NCBI RefSeq assembly: GCF_000819565.1
Contig: NZ_CP004393.1
Coordinates: forward strand, 1,550,001-1,614,000
Source: Celeribacter indicus
Lineage (GTDB): Bacteria > Pseudomonadota > Alphaproteobacteria > Rhodobacterales > Rhodobacteraceae
Direction of reading: 5' to 3'
Length of the DNA stretch: 64,000 bases
Shown here in pieces: positions 1 through 9,556 of this stretch; positions within the stretch are counted from its first letter, which is position 1; each line of letters starts with the position of its first letter. The position numbers and the translations under genes are program-made. Below the pieces are notes generated by a model. That model had not been told where the DNA came from and made no database searches. It was given only the letters and a program-made list of their open reading frames with translations.

Positions 1-1975
1 CTATGCGACCCACAGGGACCGCATCCTCAACCCGATGATCCGCGACACGGTCGCGGAGCCCTGGCGGGAGGTGTCGTGGACGGAGGCGCTCGACTTCGCC
101 GCGGCGAAGATGCGCGGGATCCAGGAGAAATACGGACGGAAATCCATCGGCGTCATCACGTCCTCGCGCTGCACGAATGAGGAGACCTTCCTCGTGCAGA
201 AACTCGCCCGCGCGGTCTTCGGCAACAACAACACCGACACCTGCGCGCGCGTGTGCCATTCCCCGACCGGCTACGGGTTGGGCCAGACCTTCGGCACGTC
301 CGCGGGCACGCAGGATTTCGACTCGGTCGAGCACAGCGACGTGGTGATGGTGATCGGTGCCAACCCGACCGACGGCCATCCGGTCTTTGCCTCCCGGCTG
401 CGCAAGCGGCTGCGGCAGGGGGCGACACTGATCGTCGTCGATCCGCGCCGCATCGACCTTCTGGAGACGCCGCATATGGGTGCGGGGCACCACCTCGCGC
501 TGAAACCCGGCACCAATGTCGCCGTGGTCTCCGCCATCGCCCATGTCATCGTGACCGAGGGGCTGATGGACGCGGCCTTCATCGCAGAGCGCTGCGACGG
601 CGAGGCCTGGGAGGATTACCGCGCCTTCATCGCCGATCCGCGCCATTCGCCGGAGGCGGTCGCTCCGCTGACCGGCGTTCCCGCCGACAAGCTCCGCGAG
701 GCCGCGCGCGCCTTTGCGACCGGCGGCAACGGGGCGATCTATTACGGGCTCGGCGTCACCGAGCATTCGCAGGGCTCGACCACGGTGATGGGCATCGCCA
801 ACCTCGCCATGCTGACCGGCAATGTCGGGCGTCCCGGCGTGGGCGTGAACCCGCTGCGCGGGCAGAACAACGTGCAGGGCTCCTGCGACATGGGCTCCTT
901 CCCGCATGAGCTGCCGGGCTATCGCCATGTGAAGCTGCCGGAGGTGCGCAAGATCTTCGAGGACACCTGGGGCGTGGAGATCGACCCGGAACCCGGCCTG
1001 CGCATCCCGAACATGCTCGATGCCGCGGTGGACGGCACGTTCAGAGGGCTCTATTGCCAGGGCGAGGACATCCTGCAATCGGACCCGGACACGAAGCATG
1101 TCGCGGCGGGTCTCGCGGCGATGGACTGCGTGATCGTGCATGACCTCTTCCTCAACGAGACCGCGAATTACGCGCATGTCTTCCTGCCCGGCTCCTCCTT
1201 CCTCGAGAAGGACGGCACCTTCACCAATGCCGAGCGCCGGATCAACCGCGTGCGCCGCGTCATGGCGCCGAAGAACGGCCATGCCGACTGGGAAGTGACG
1301 CAGATGCTCGCCAATGCGATGGGGGCAGGGTGGAGCTACACCCACCCGGCGGAGATCATGGCGGAGATCGCGGCGACCACGCCCTCCTTCGCGGGGGTGG
1401 ATTATGCGCTGCTCGAGGAGAAGGGCTCGGTGCAATGGCCCTGTAACGAGGCGCATCCCGACGGTACGCCGCTCATGCATGTGGACGGGTTCGTGCGCGG
1501 CAAGGGGCGGTTCATCGTGACCGAATATGTCGCCACGGACGAGAAGACCGGCCCGCGCTTCCCGCTGCTGCTGACGACCGGTCGCATCCTGTCGCAGTAT
1601 AACGTGGGCGCGCAGACGCGGCGGACGGAGAACGTGGTCTGGCACGACCAGGACGTGCTCGAGATCCACCCGCATGACGCGGAGAACCGCGGGCTGCGCG
1701 ACGGCGACTGGGTGCGGCTCGCCTCGCGCTCGGGGGAGACGAGTTTGCGGGCGAAGATCACCGACCGCGTGAGCCCCGGCACGGTCTACACGACCTTCCA
1801 CCACCCGGACACGCAGGCCAATGTCATCACCACGGATTATTCCGACTGGGCCACCAACTGCCCGGAATACAAGGTGACGGCGGTCCAGGTCAGCCCGTCG
1901 AACGGACCCTCGGAGTGGCAGGAACGCTATGCCGCACAGGCCGCGCAGTCGCGGCGGATCGAGGCGGCGGAATGA
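1..1975 (+). CDS. fdsA: NAD-dependent formate dehydrogenase, alpha (catalytic) subunit, 5'-truncated by the window
   Basis: Catalytic subunit of the soluble cytoplasmic formate dehydrogenase (formate + NAD+ to CO2 + NADH). The frame is open from base 2, so the true start and the N-terminal iron-sulfur domains lie upstream; about 657 codons are present, against roughly 950 in the family. The molybdopterin oxidoreductase core is clear. CARVCHS is encoded at 242-262, and its second Cys (254-256) is the expected molybdenum ligand, so this is a Cys rather than a selenocysteine enzyme. GQNNVQGSCDMG follows, and the C-terminal dinucleotide-binding domain starts near base 1540. The stop overlaps the next start (ATGA). 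The order alpha subunit, FdhD homologue, delta subunit matches fdsGBACD of Rhodobacter capsulatus. Confidence 0.96.
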   Translation, partial: YATHRDRILNPMIRDTVAEPWREVSWTEALDFAAAKMRGIQEKYGRKSIGVITSSRCTNEETFLVQKLARAVFGNNNTDTCARVCHSPTGYGLGQTFGTSAGTQDFDSVEHSDVVMVIGANPTDGHPVFASRLRKRLRQGATLIVVDPRRIDLLETPHMGAGHHLALKPGTNVAVVSAIAHVIVTEGLMDAAFIAERCDGEAWEDYRAFIADPRHSPEAVAPLTGVPADKLREAARAFATGGNGAIYYGLGVTEHSQGSTTVMGIANLAMLTGNVGRPGVGVNPLRGQNNVQGSCDMGSFPHELPGYRHVKLPEVRKIFEDTWGVEIDPEPGLRIPNMLDAAVDGTFRGLYCQGEDILQSDPDTKHVAAGLAAMDCVIVHDLFLNETANYAHVFLPGSSFLEKDGTFTNAERRINRVRRVMAPKNGHADWEVTQMLANAMGAGWSYTHPAEIMAEIAATTPSFAGVDYALLEEKGSVQWPCNEAHPDGTPLMHVDGFVRGKGRFIVTEYVATDEKTGPRFPLLLTTGRILSQYNVGAQTRRTENVVWHDQDVLEIHPHDAENRGLRDGDWVRLASRSGETSLRAKITDRVSPGTVYTTFHHPDTQANVITTDYSDWATNCPEYKVTAVQVSPSNGPSEWQERYAAQAAQSRRIEAAE

Positions 1976-2694
1976 GCGCAGCCGAGGCGCTGCCGGACGA
2001 AGTGCCGGTGGCGCTCGTCTACAACGGCTCGACGGCGGCGGTGATGATGGCGTCGCCCTTCGACCTGCCGGATTTCCTGCGCGGCTTCGCGCTGTCCGAG
2101 GGAATCGTCGCGCGGGCGGAGGATGTCACGGAGGTGAGCGAGCTCGTCCACCCGCAGGGCCGGGAGGTGCGCGGGCGCATTCCCGAAGACCGGGCCGGGG
2201 CGATGGACGCGCGCCGGCGAGCCTCGGTCGGGCCGATGGGCTGCGGATTGTGCGGCATCGACAGCCTGGCGCAGGCGGCGGCTTTTCCGGGGCATGTGGA
2301 TCCCATGGCAAAGGGGCTCGAGGATCACGCGCGCGCCGCGCTCGATGCGCTGAACGCGGGGCAGACGCGGCGCGAGGATGTGGGGGCGATGCACGCGGCC
2401 GGCTTCTTCGACGCGGGCGGGCTCATTGCCCTGCGCGAGGATGTCGGGCGGCACAACGCGCTCGACAAGCTGATCGGGGCGCTGTCCGGGCGCGACCTGT
2501 CGCGCGGCGCGGCGCTCGTGACCTCGCGCCTGTCGGTCGATCTGGTACAGAAATGCGCGCGCAGCGGGATCCGGGGGCTGTTCGCCCTCTCCAGCCCGAC
2601 GCGCGCGGCGGTGGAACTCGCCCGTGCCTGCGGCATGACGCTCTGCGTCATCCGGCGCGAGGCGGTGGTGCGATATGCGGGGGAAGGGACATGA
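1972..2694 (+). CDS. fdhD: Formate dehydrogenase accessory sulfurtransferase FdhD/FdsC
   Basis: 240-residue FdhD family protein. FdhD carries sulfur from IscS to the bis-MGD molybdenum cofactor of formate dehydrogenase, which is needed for its activity. The family core is visible: PVALVYNGSTAAVMM near the N-terminus, the CGLC motif (CxxC of the FdhD active loop) in GPMGCGLCG, and REDVGRHNALDK. The ATG at 1972 overlaps the fdsA stop by 4 nt, which implies translational coupling. An in-frame ATG at 1915 would add 19 residues inside fdsA; family members often have a longer N-terminus, so the start is slightly uncertain. In Rhodobacter nomenclature this gene is fdsC. Confidence 0.94.
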   Translation: MSAAEALPDEVPVALVYNGSTAAVMMASPFDLPDFLRGFALSEGIVARAEDVTEVSELVHPQGREVRGRIPEDRAGAMDARRRASVGPMGCGLCGIDSLAQAAAFPGHVDPMAKGLEDHARAALDALNAGQTRREDVGAMHAAGFFDAGGLIALREDVGRHNALDKLIGALSGRDLSRGAALVTSRLSVDLVQKCARSGIRGLFALSSPTRAAVELARACGMTLCVIRREAVVRYAGEGT

Positions 2695-2894
2695 CGAACG
2701 AAAAGATGGTGATGATGGCGAACCAGATCGCCACATTCTTCAGGAGCCAGCCGCGTGTCGACCAGGCGGCGGGGATCGCGGCGCATATTTCCGATTTCTG
2801 GGAACCGCGGATGCGCGACCAGCTCAAGGCCTATCTGGCGCAGGGCGGCGCGGGGCTCGATCCGCTGGTGAAAAAGGCCGCCGCGACATTGTGA
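2691..2894 (+). CDS. fdsD: Formate dehydrogenase delta subunit
   Basis: 67-residue protein of the FdsD family, a small subunit found in soluble NAD-dependent formate dehydrogenase operons and needed for full activity. The family core is a run of aromatic and hydrophobic residues (IATFFRS, HISDFWEPRMRDQL) and the LDPLVKKAA tail. The ATG overlaps the fdhD stop by 4 nt. It is the last gene of the operon; its stop lies only 15 nt from the stop of the convergent fghA, with no hairpin between them. Confidence 0.92.
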   Translation: MTNEKMVMMANQIATFFRSQPRVDQAAGIAAHISDFWEPRMRDQLKAYLAQGGAGLDPLVKKAAATL

Positions 2895-2909
2895 CGGCGG
2901 CCGTCCGGT

Positions 2910-3748
2910 TCACATCCGCGCGGCGTGCCAGGCGACGTGATCGGCCATGAAGCTCGAGATGAAATAATAGCTGTGGTCATAGCCCTCCTGCATGCGCAGG
3001 GTGAGCTTCTGCCCCTTCGCGGCGCAGACCGCCTCGAGCAGTTCCGGCCTGAGCTGGCTTTCGAGAAAATTGTCCGCCGTCCCCTGATCGACGAGCAGAT
3101 CGGCCAGCGCCGCGCCGTCCTCGATCAGCGCGCAGGCGTCGTAGTCCCGCCACGCCTCCCTGTCGGGGCCGAGATAGCCGGTCAGCGCCTTCTCCCCCCA
3201 GGGGCAGGAGAGCGGGGAGACGATCGGCGCGAAGGCGGAGACGGATCTGAACCGCGCCGGGTTGCGCAGCGCGATGGTGAGCGCGCCATGGCCGCCCATC
3301 GAATGCCCGGTGATCCCCTGCCGCGCCATGTCGGCGGGAAAGCTGCGCGCGATCACATCGGGGAGTTCCTCCTCGAGATAGGCGCGCATCCGGTAGTTCC
3401 GTGCAAAGGGCGCTTCGGTGGCGTTGACGTAAAAGCCCGCACCGAGGCCGAAATCATAGGCGCCCTCCGCGTCGTCGGGCACGCCCTCGCCGCGCGGCGA
3501 GGTGTCGGGCGCGACGAAGATCACGCGATGTTCCGCACAGGCGGCACGGTATTCGCCCTTTTCGGTGACATTCGCATGGGTGCAGGTCAGGCCCGAGAGA
3601 TACCACAGAACCGGGAGCTTCTCCCCCGGTTCGTGGTCGGGCACGAAGACGGAGAAGGTCATCTCCGTCCCCGTCTCGGCGGAGCTGTGGGTGTAGACCC
3701 CCTGCGTTCCGCCATGGCTGCGGTTGGTCGAGACGGTTCCGAGCGTCA

Positions 3749-3749
<1 letters not shown>
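2910..3749 (-). CDS. fghA: S-formylglutathione hydrolase
   Basis: 279-residue alpha/beta hydrolase of the esterase D/FrmB family. It hydrolyses S-formylglutathione to formate and glutathione, the second step of glutathione-dependent formaldehyde oxidation. The nucleophile elbow GHSMGG gives Ser150; Asp226 (in GTADNFL) and His259 (in GYDHSYYF) fit the rest of the triad, and LSGLTCTH forms the oxyanion-hole strand. The start was chosen at MTLGTVS because this ATG overlaps the upstream adhI stop by one base (TGATG), although the frame stays open further upstream. It is the second gene of a two-gene operon and converges on fdsACD, whose product consumes the formate made here. Confidence 0.95.
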
Positions 3750-4858
<1,109 letters not shown>

Positions 4859-5448
4859 GCGGATCCTCCATGAGCCGTTCCCGCAGGCGAAGTCGCGGAA
4901 AAAACGGTGTGCTGACAAACGTTTGAGGGCCGTCCGGCCCTTCCGACAACCTGCTTGAAATCCGCTCTCGCGTCAAACCGTCTCTGGGCTTTTTTCCGAG
5001 ATGCCCCTGTGCGTCGGCGGGAATGTTCCGCCCGGCTTTCGGGCGGAACGGGCCGCTCTGCCTGCGGATCGCGCTGCGGCGGGACTGCAAAATGCGTCGC
5101 CTGTGCGGAAAACCGCCACCTCGTTCCCACGTTCGCCGAATCATGCAGAGAAGCGGCTTGCGCATCAACCGGAAGGCGAAATAGGGTCGCCGCAGATCTG
5201 GACCTTCCCGAAAGCAGGACCCGGATCGGCGCGCGGACGCTTCTGATCGCTCCTGCTGTCCGCGCGCCCTCGCGTCCCTGCCGGACGGCGCGCGCCGGAG
5301 GACCGGGCTTCCCCCGCCCGGACGGAAAACGGACGCGGGGTAGCCGTCCCCTTGCCGGGGCGCGAAACCGCCCCATCTTTCGGGCGAGCCCGACCCGCGC
5401 CGGCTGCCCTGGCAAGAGCGCTGGACGCCGCAGGGAAGGCATGCCAAC
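4859..5448. other. 590-bp divergent intergenic region with no recognised gene
   Basis: This region separates adhI (minus) from the glycerate kinase gene (plus). Open frames here read as arginine/proline-rich shadows with no family likeness, so none is called. A perfect 10-bp palindrome CAAACGTTTG lies at 4916-4925, about 60 nt upstream of the adhI start, with a further CAAAC half-site at 4974-4978. It could bind a regulator of formaldehyde oxidation. No convincing -10/-35 pair was found. Confidence 0.4.
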
Positions 5449-6738
5449 ATGACGCAGATGCAGAATAGCGACGAACCCGATCTTCCGACCATGACACCGC
5501 TGGACGCCGACACCGCGCGCGCCGGGATGCGCGACCGAGCGCAGGAGATCTTTCTTGCGGGCGTGAAGGCGGCGGATCCCGCCCTGGCGGTCGAGGAGGC
5601 CCTGGTCGGGCACAGTTTCCACATGCCGATGATCGTGGCGGTGGGGAAGGCTGCGCGCCGGATGGCGGCGGCGGCGATGAAACATCTTCAGGCCGATCCG
5701 GTCATCGTGGTCACGAATTACGAGAATGCCGCGCCGCTTCCGGGGGCGGAGGTGCTGGCCGCGGGGCATCCGGTGCCGGATGCCGCGGGCGCGCAGGCCG
5801 CGCTGCGGGTGGAGGAGGCGCTGTCCCATGCCAAGGGCGACGTGATCGCGCTGATTTCCGGCGGGGGATCGGCGCTTTTGCCCGCCCCGGCGAACGGCGT
5901 CAGCCTCGACGACAAGGCGGAGGTGAACCGCCTCCTGCTCGGCTCGGGGGCCGATATCACCGTGATGAACCTCGTGCGCCAGCAACTGTCGCGCCTGAAG
6001 GGGGGCGGCCTGCTGCGGGCGGCGGCACCCGCGAAGGTGACGGCGCTGATCCTGTCGGACGTCGTGTCAGACGATCTGCGCGCCATCGCCTCGGGTCCGA
6101 CGATTGCCCCGATCGGCACGCGGGCCGAGGCGGCGGCGGCGCTGCGGGAGCTCGGGATCTGGGACCGCCTGCCGGCCGCCGTCCGCGCCCATCTGGGGCG
6201 CGGGGAGGTGGATCTCGGCCCGCTGCCGGAGAGTACGGCCGATCTCATCGGCTCCAACAAGCTCTCGGTCGCGGCCATGGCGCGCTTCGCCGGTGGCGGC
6301 GCGGCGGACGGGGTGCATGTCTTCCCGATCCCGCTCGAGGGCGACGTGGCGGAGGCGGCGAAGACCATCGTGGAAAGCGCGAAGACGCCCGGCATCTATC
6401 TTTTTGGCGGGGAGACGACCGTCCGGGTGACGGGCGACGGGCTCGGCGGGCGCAACCAGGAGCTCGCGCTGCGCGTCGCCACCCTGGCGGAGGCGGCGGG
6501 GCTGTCGGACTACGTCTTCCTCTCCGGCGGCACCGACGGGCGCGACGGCCCGACCGACGCGGCGGGGGCGATCGTCGATCCCGGCACGCTCGGACGGATG
6601 CGCGCGGCGGGGCTCGAGCCGGAGGAGGTTCTGGCGCGCAACGACAGCTATCACGGGCTCGCGGCGGCGGGCGACCTGCTCAGGATCGGGGCGACGGGCA
6701 CGAATGTGGCCGATCTCCAAGTGTTGATCAGGTGTTGA
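5449..6738 (+). CDS. Glycerate 2-kinase (DUF4147/MOFRL family)
   Basis: 429-residue kinase of the GckA/TtuD type, which phosphorylates D-glycerate to 2-phosphoglycerate in serine-cycle, glyoxylate or tartrate metabolism. The N-terminal DUF4147 domain contains VAVGKAARRM and ISGGGSALLPAP; the C-terminal MOFRL domain has FGGETTVRVTGDGLGGRNQE and LSGGTDGRDGPTDAAG. GGAAGG precedes the first ATG; further in-frame ATGs at 5458 and 5461 are alternatives. The last residues (VLIRC) are odd: they come from a triplicated 11-bp unit at 6719-6751. With one copy the protein would end VLIGA at the TGA at 6758-6760. The symbol is left open because gckA, ttuD and glxK are all used. Confidence 0.9.
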   Translation: MTQMQNSDEPDLPTMTPLDADTARAGMRDRAQEIFLAGVKAADPALAVEEALVGHSFHMPMIVAVGKAARRMAAAAMKHLQADPVIVVTNYENAAPLPGAEVLAAGHPVPDAAGAQAALRVEEALSHAKGDVIALISGGGSALLPAPANGVSLDDKAEVNRLLLGSGADITVMNLVRQQLSRLKGGGLLRAAAPAKVTALILSDVVSDDLRAIASGPTIAPIGTRAEAAAALRELGIWDRLPAAVRAHLGRGEVDLGPLPESTADLIGSNKLSVAAMARFAGGGAADGVHVFPIPLEGDVAEAAKTIVESAKTPGIYLFGGETTVRVTGDGLGGRNQELALRVATLAEAAGLSDYVFLSGGTDGRDGPTDAAGAIVDPGTLGRMRAAGLEPEEVLARNDSYHGLAAAGDLLRIGATGTNVADLQVLIRC

Positions 6739-6751
6739 TCAGGTGTTGATC
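6719..6751 (+). repeat. Three tandem copies of an 11-bp unit (aggtgttgatc) across a stop codon
   Basis: Copies lie at 6719-6729 (first copy with one mismatch), 6730-6740 and 6741-6751. The in-frame stop (6736-6738) falls inside the second copy. Two extra copies add 22 nt, which shifts the frame and shortens the natural C-terminus of the kinase gene. The pattern fits replication slippage. Confidence 0.9.
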
Positions 6752-6815
6752 GGCGCCTGATCCCGTCCGCACCGGGATCCTCTTGGCAGCGGCGCGCCTC
6801 TGGCGTGGCCTCTGC

Positions 6816-7166
6816 TCAGTCCGTGCCCTGGCGCGGGCCGCCCGCGTCGCAGAACATGTCGTAGATGACTTCGAGAAGGCGTTTCGGGCGCTCGTCGCTC
6901 AGCGAGTAGTAGATCGCCTTGCCCTCGCGCCGGGGCGTGACGAGCCCTTCGAGGCGGAGGCGGGCAAGCTGCTGGCTGACCGCGGCCTGACGGGCGGAGA
7001 GCAGTTCCTCGAGCTCCGTGACCGATTTCTCGCCGGTGACGAGATGGCACAGGATCATCAGCCGGCCCTCGTGGGAGAGCGCCTTGAGAAACTGCGCGGC
7101 GTCGCAGGCATTCGCCATCATCGCATCCATGTCTTCCCTGGACATGTCTTTCCTGAATTCCGGCAT
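6816..7166 (-). CDS. ArsR-family repressor with the SqrR/BigR cysteine pair
   Basis: 116-residue winged-helix protein. The recognition region is SVTELEELLSARQAAVSQQLARL, followed by the wing RREGKAIYYSL. Cys40 (LMILC) and Cys106 (DMFC) are 66 residues apart, the same spacing as Cys41/Cys107 of Rhodobacter capsulatus SqrR, which form a polysulfide bridge that releases DNA. A third Cys is at 21. This suggests a reactive-sulfur-responsive repressor. It is divergent from soxYZ, its likely target. The start MPEFRK was chosen as the first ATG giving family length; internal Met8 or Met13 could also serve. The function is inferred from the cysteine spacing and neighbours. Confidence 0.85.
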   Translation of the reverse strand: MPEFRKDMSREDMDAMMANACDAAQFLKALSHEGRLMILCHLVTGEKSVTELEELLSARQAAVSQQLARLRLEGLVTPRREGKAIYYSLSDERPKRLLEVIYDMFCDAGGPRQGTD

Positions 7167-7797
7167 AGGCGACGTCACGTTATCCACCCGTCTTCTGTCC
7201 TGTTCAAAATCATCTGATCCGGTCCGTCCGTTCCTGTGCGCCAGAGCGGAAGGCGGGTTCCCTTGCGATTGGCTCGAGCCCGCCTGTGCGCGTTCGGCGA
7301 CGCGGTCCGGAGCGGGAGCGCGTGACAGTGCCGATCCCGCCATACTATAGAGCTTGCCGTCCCGATCACAAGTCCGGCGCCGGGTGCGGCGCGGTCCGGC
7401 CCCTCCGGCGGCGGGAGGGCACGGCGGGCAGGGAGAGGACACGCCTGCTGGCCCTGGGGCACCGACAGCTCGTGCGGGGTCCGGACGAGGGGACGGGAGC
7501 GCGCGAAAATGTGATGCGCGGATCGGGGCGGAAACCTGTATCAGCCATGCCGCGCGGGCGTGAATATACAGGGTCCGGGGCGAAAAGACGCCTGAGGCCA
7601 CCGGGGGTGACGGGACGGCCGGCATTTTCGGCAACCGGGGGCCACAAGACCCCCGCGGGCGGCTATACTGCGGTCGTCGCCCCGCCGATCCCGCCGCCGA
7701 TTCGTCCGCTGCGGCGGCGCGGGACCGTGAGCGATCCTCCGCCGATGGCGGCGGGCGCGGGGGCGGCGAGCGGCCCCGAACTGACGAGGAACACGGA
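7167..7797. other. 631-bp divergent intergenic region between the ArsR gene and soxY
   Basis: No gene is supported. The open frames are compositionally biased and have no family likeness. A minus-strand promoter candidate lies at 7344-7371 and a weak TATACT hexamer for the plus strand at 7664-7669. No SqrR-type operator could be assigned by eye. Confidence 0.4.
7344..7371 (-). promoter_or_regulatory. Candidate sigma70 promoter for the ArsR gene
   Basis: On the minus strand TTGTGA (7366-7371) and TATAGT (7344-7349) are separated by 16 nt. It would give a leader of roughly 170 nt before the ATG at 7166. The hexamers are good but the long leader lowers certainty. Confidence 0.35.
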
Positions 7798-8223
7798 ATG
7801 AAACTCACCCGACGCGATGCCCTGGCTCTCGGTCTCGGTGCGACGGCGGCGTCGCTCCTGCCGTTTCGCGCCTCGGCTGCGGCGGAGGATGCCATCGCCG
7901 CCTTCACCGGCGGCGCCGAGGCCGGCAGCGGCGGGATCACCCTGACCGCGCCGCAGCTCGCGCGGAGCGGCGCCGCCGTCCCGGTCTCCGTCGAGGCGCC
8001 GGGGGCGGTCGCGATCGCCCTTTTCGCCACCGGCAATCCGGCGCCCGGTGTGGCGACCTTCACCTTCGGACCGCTCGCGGGACGGCGCCGGGTCGCCACC
8101 CGCATCCGCCTGTCCGGGTCGCAGGAGGTGGTGGCGGTCGCGAAGATGGAGAACGGATCCTTCACGCGGATCTCGCTGCCGGTGACGGTCGCGGGGCGCG
8201 GCGCCGCCCGGCAGGCGCGGTGA
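7798..8223 (+). CDS. soxY: SoxY-like protein lacking the C-terminal carrier cysteine
   Basis: 141-residue SoxY family protein. SoxY normally holds sulfur intermediates on the cysteine of a C-terminal GGCGG arm in the periplasm, as partner of SoxZ. A Tat-like leader (RRDALALGLGATAASLL) and the family fold (GGITLTAPQLA, VPVSVEAPGAV, ATRIRLSGSQEVVAVAKM, GSF) are intact. The C-terminus reads VTVAGRGAARQAR: the expected Cys is Arg134 (codon CGC, 8197-8199), one transition from TGC, and the protein runs past the usual end. No frame nearby restores GGCGG. It therefore cannot act as a classical thiosulfate carrier. No soxAX, soxB or soxCD occurs in the window. Confidence 0.85.
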   Translation: MKLTRRDALALGLGATAASLLPFRASAAAEDAIAAFTGGAEAGSGGITLTAPQLARSGAAVPVSVEAPGAVAIALFATGNPAPGVATFTFGPLAGRRRVATRIRLSGSQEVVAVAKMENGSFTRISLPVTVAGRGAARQAR

Positions 8224-8237
8224 CGGAGGCGAAGACG

Positions 8238-8567
8238 ATGGCAGACGGTGCAGACCCCCGCGTGAAGCTCCCCGCCTCGGCCGCCCCCGGCGAGGTGATC
8301 ACGATCCGCACGCTGATTTCGCATCCGATGGAATCCGGCCAGCGCAAGGACGGCGAGGGCAATGTCATCCCGCGGTCGATCATCAACCGGTTCACCTGCG
8401 CCTTCAACGGCGCGCCGGTGATCGACATCGCGATGGAACCGGCGATTGCCGCGGCGCCCTGGTTCTCGTTCGACATGCGGGTGCCGGAGGCGGGGGAGTT
8501 CCGCTTTGCCTGGCATGAGGACGACGGATCGGTCTATGAGGTCACGAAGACGATCGCACTCGCCTGA
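8238..8567 (+). CDS. soxZ: SoxZ sulfur-oxidation carrier partner
   Basis: 109-residue SoxZ homologue, the periplasmic partner that binds SoxY. Typical motifs are all present: GEVITIRTLISHPMESGQR, VIPRSIINRFTC and AGEFRFAWHEDDGSVYE. SoxZ has no leader of its own and is co-exported with SoxY. The ATG at 8238 was preferred because GGAGG sits 8 nt upstream; a GTG at 8220 would overlap the soxY stop. Unlike soxY, nothing looks degenerate. Confidence 0.9.
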   Translation: MADGADPRVKLPASAAPGEVITIRTLISHPMESGQRKDGEGNVIPRSIINRFTCAFNGAPVIDIAMEPAIAAAPWFSFDMRVPEAGEFRFAWHEDDGSVYEVTKTIALA

Positions 8568-8616
8568 CGCGGCGGCCGGCGATCTCCCCGGATCAGGCGC
8601 GAAGGAGGCCCGGCCG

Positions 8617-9273
8617 ATGGACTGGATCACGCATTTCACCGGGCTCGCCGGGCTCGAGCCGGGCATCCGCGACCGGCTCGTGTCCCGGTCCCGCATCGTG
8701 ACGCTGCCGCAGGGGACGCTGCTGTTCGGGCAGGGCAGGAGCCCGGAGACGCTGTTCCTGCTGCTCTCGGGCACGGTGCGGGTGCAGCAGGTGACCGGGA
8801 GCGGGCGCGAGATCGTGCTCTACCGCGTGCACGCGGGCGAAAGCTGCGTCCTGACGACCGCCTGCCTTCTGGCCTATGAGGACCACGCGGCCGAGGGCGT
8901 GGCGGAAACCGATGTGGAGGCGGTGGCGATCCCGCGGAGCGTCTTCGACGATCTGGTCGCGACGTCGCAGAGCTTCCGCAATTTCGTCTTCTCCGCCTAT
9001 TCGCGCCGGTTCACCGATCTTTTCCAGGTCATCGACGAGATCGCCTTTCGCAAGGTGGACATCCGGCTGGCGCAGAAACTTCTGGACCTGTCGGACGGGC
9101 AGCCGCGGCTCAAGGCCACCCATGCCCGGCTCGCCGCCGAACTCGGCACGGCGCGGGAGGTGGTGTCGCGCCAGTTGCAGGATTTCCAGCGCCGCGGCTG
9201 GGTGGAGACGGCCCGCGGCGAGGTGACCCTCACCGATCCCGAGGCGTTGCGGGCGCTGGCGCGGGCGGGATAG
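8617..9273 (+). CDS. Crp/Fnr-family transcriptional regulator with two cysteines in the sensor domain
   Basis: 218-residue regulator: an N-terminal cyclic-nucleotide-type beta-roll (about 10-120), a dimer helix (FSAYSRRFTDLFQVIDEIAF) and a C-terminal helix-turn-helix (ARLAAELGTAREVVSRQLQDF). It lacks the four-cysteine Fe-S cluster of Fnr. Cys77 and Cys83 in ESCVLTTACLL resemble the pair seen in Crp/Fnr proteins coded beside DUF2892 genes and may sense thiols or reactive sulfur (inference). The start has GAAGGAGG 8 nt upstream. It follows soxYZ on the same strand and converges on the DUF2892 gene. Confidence 0.88.
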   Translation: MDWITHFTGLAGLEPGIRDRLVSRSRIVTLPQGTLLFGQGRSPETLFLLLSGTVRVQQVTGSGREIVLYRVHAGESCVLTTACLLAYEDHAAEGVAETDVEAVAIPRSVFDDLVATSQSFRNFVFSAYSRRFTDLFQVIDEIAFRKVDIRLAQKLLDLSDGQPRLKATHARLAAELGTAREVVSRQLQDFQRRGWVETARGEVTLTDPEALRALARAG

Positions 9274-9288
9274 CGCGGGCGTCGCGCG

Positions 9289-9492
9289 TCATTTCCTCTT
9301 CGGGCAGGTGCTGATCCCGAGCAGCGTATAGACCGGGCAGGTGCCGAACAGCCCGGTGAGGAGCGGGACGAGACCCAGAAGGTAGAGCCAGCGCAGCGAC
9401 GCGCCGGGATCGAGGACGAAGCCCGCAAGGAGCGCGAGCCCCGCGAGGAGGCGCAGGACGCGGTCGATGCCGCCGACATTCTTTCTGAGCAT
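9289..9492 (-). CDS. DUF2892 (YgaP-like) small inner-membrane protein
   Basis: 67-residue protein with two hydrophobic segments (about 11-28 and 34-50) and cysteines in GTCPVYTLLG (Cys52) and STCP (Cys63), the usual DUF2892 pattern. In YgaP this domain anchors a rhodanese; here it stands alone. The start MLRKNVGGIDR fits the family and has a GGAGA site; a longer open frame upstream does not. With the SqrR-like and Crp/Fnr genes it completes a sulfur/thiol locus. Confidence 0.85.
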   Translation of the reverse strand: MLRKNVGGIDRVLRLLAGLALLAGFVLDPGASLRWLYLLGLVPLLTGLFGTCPVYTLLGISTCPKRK

Positions 9493-9556
9493 GACGATCT
9501 CCGATGATGAACCGCCCCCGAGTCTGCGGGAGGACGCGGCGGCCGTCTGTGACAAA

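Noticed and set aside
4955..5452. Open frame in the adhI/glycerate kinase gap
   Set aside because: Arg/Ser/Cys-rich, no ribosome site and no known family; overlaps the real kinase start.
7286..7801. Open frame between the ArsR gene and soxY
   Set aside because: Arg/Pro/Gly-rich composition typical of non-coding DNA here; no family likeness.
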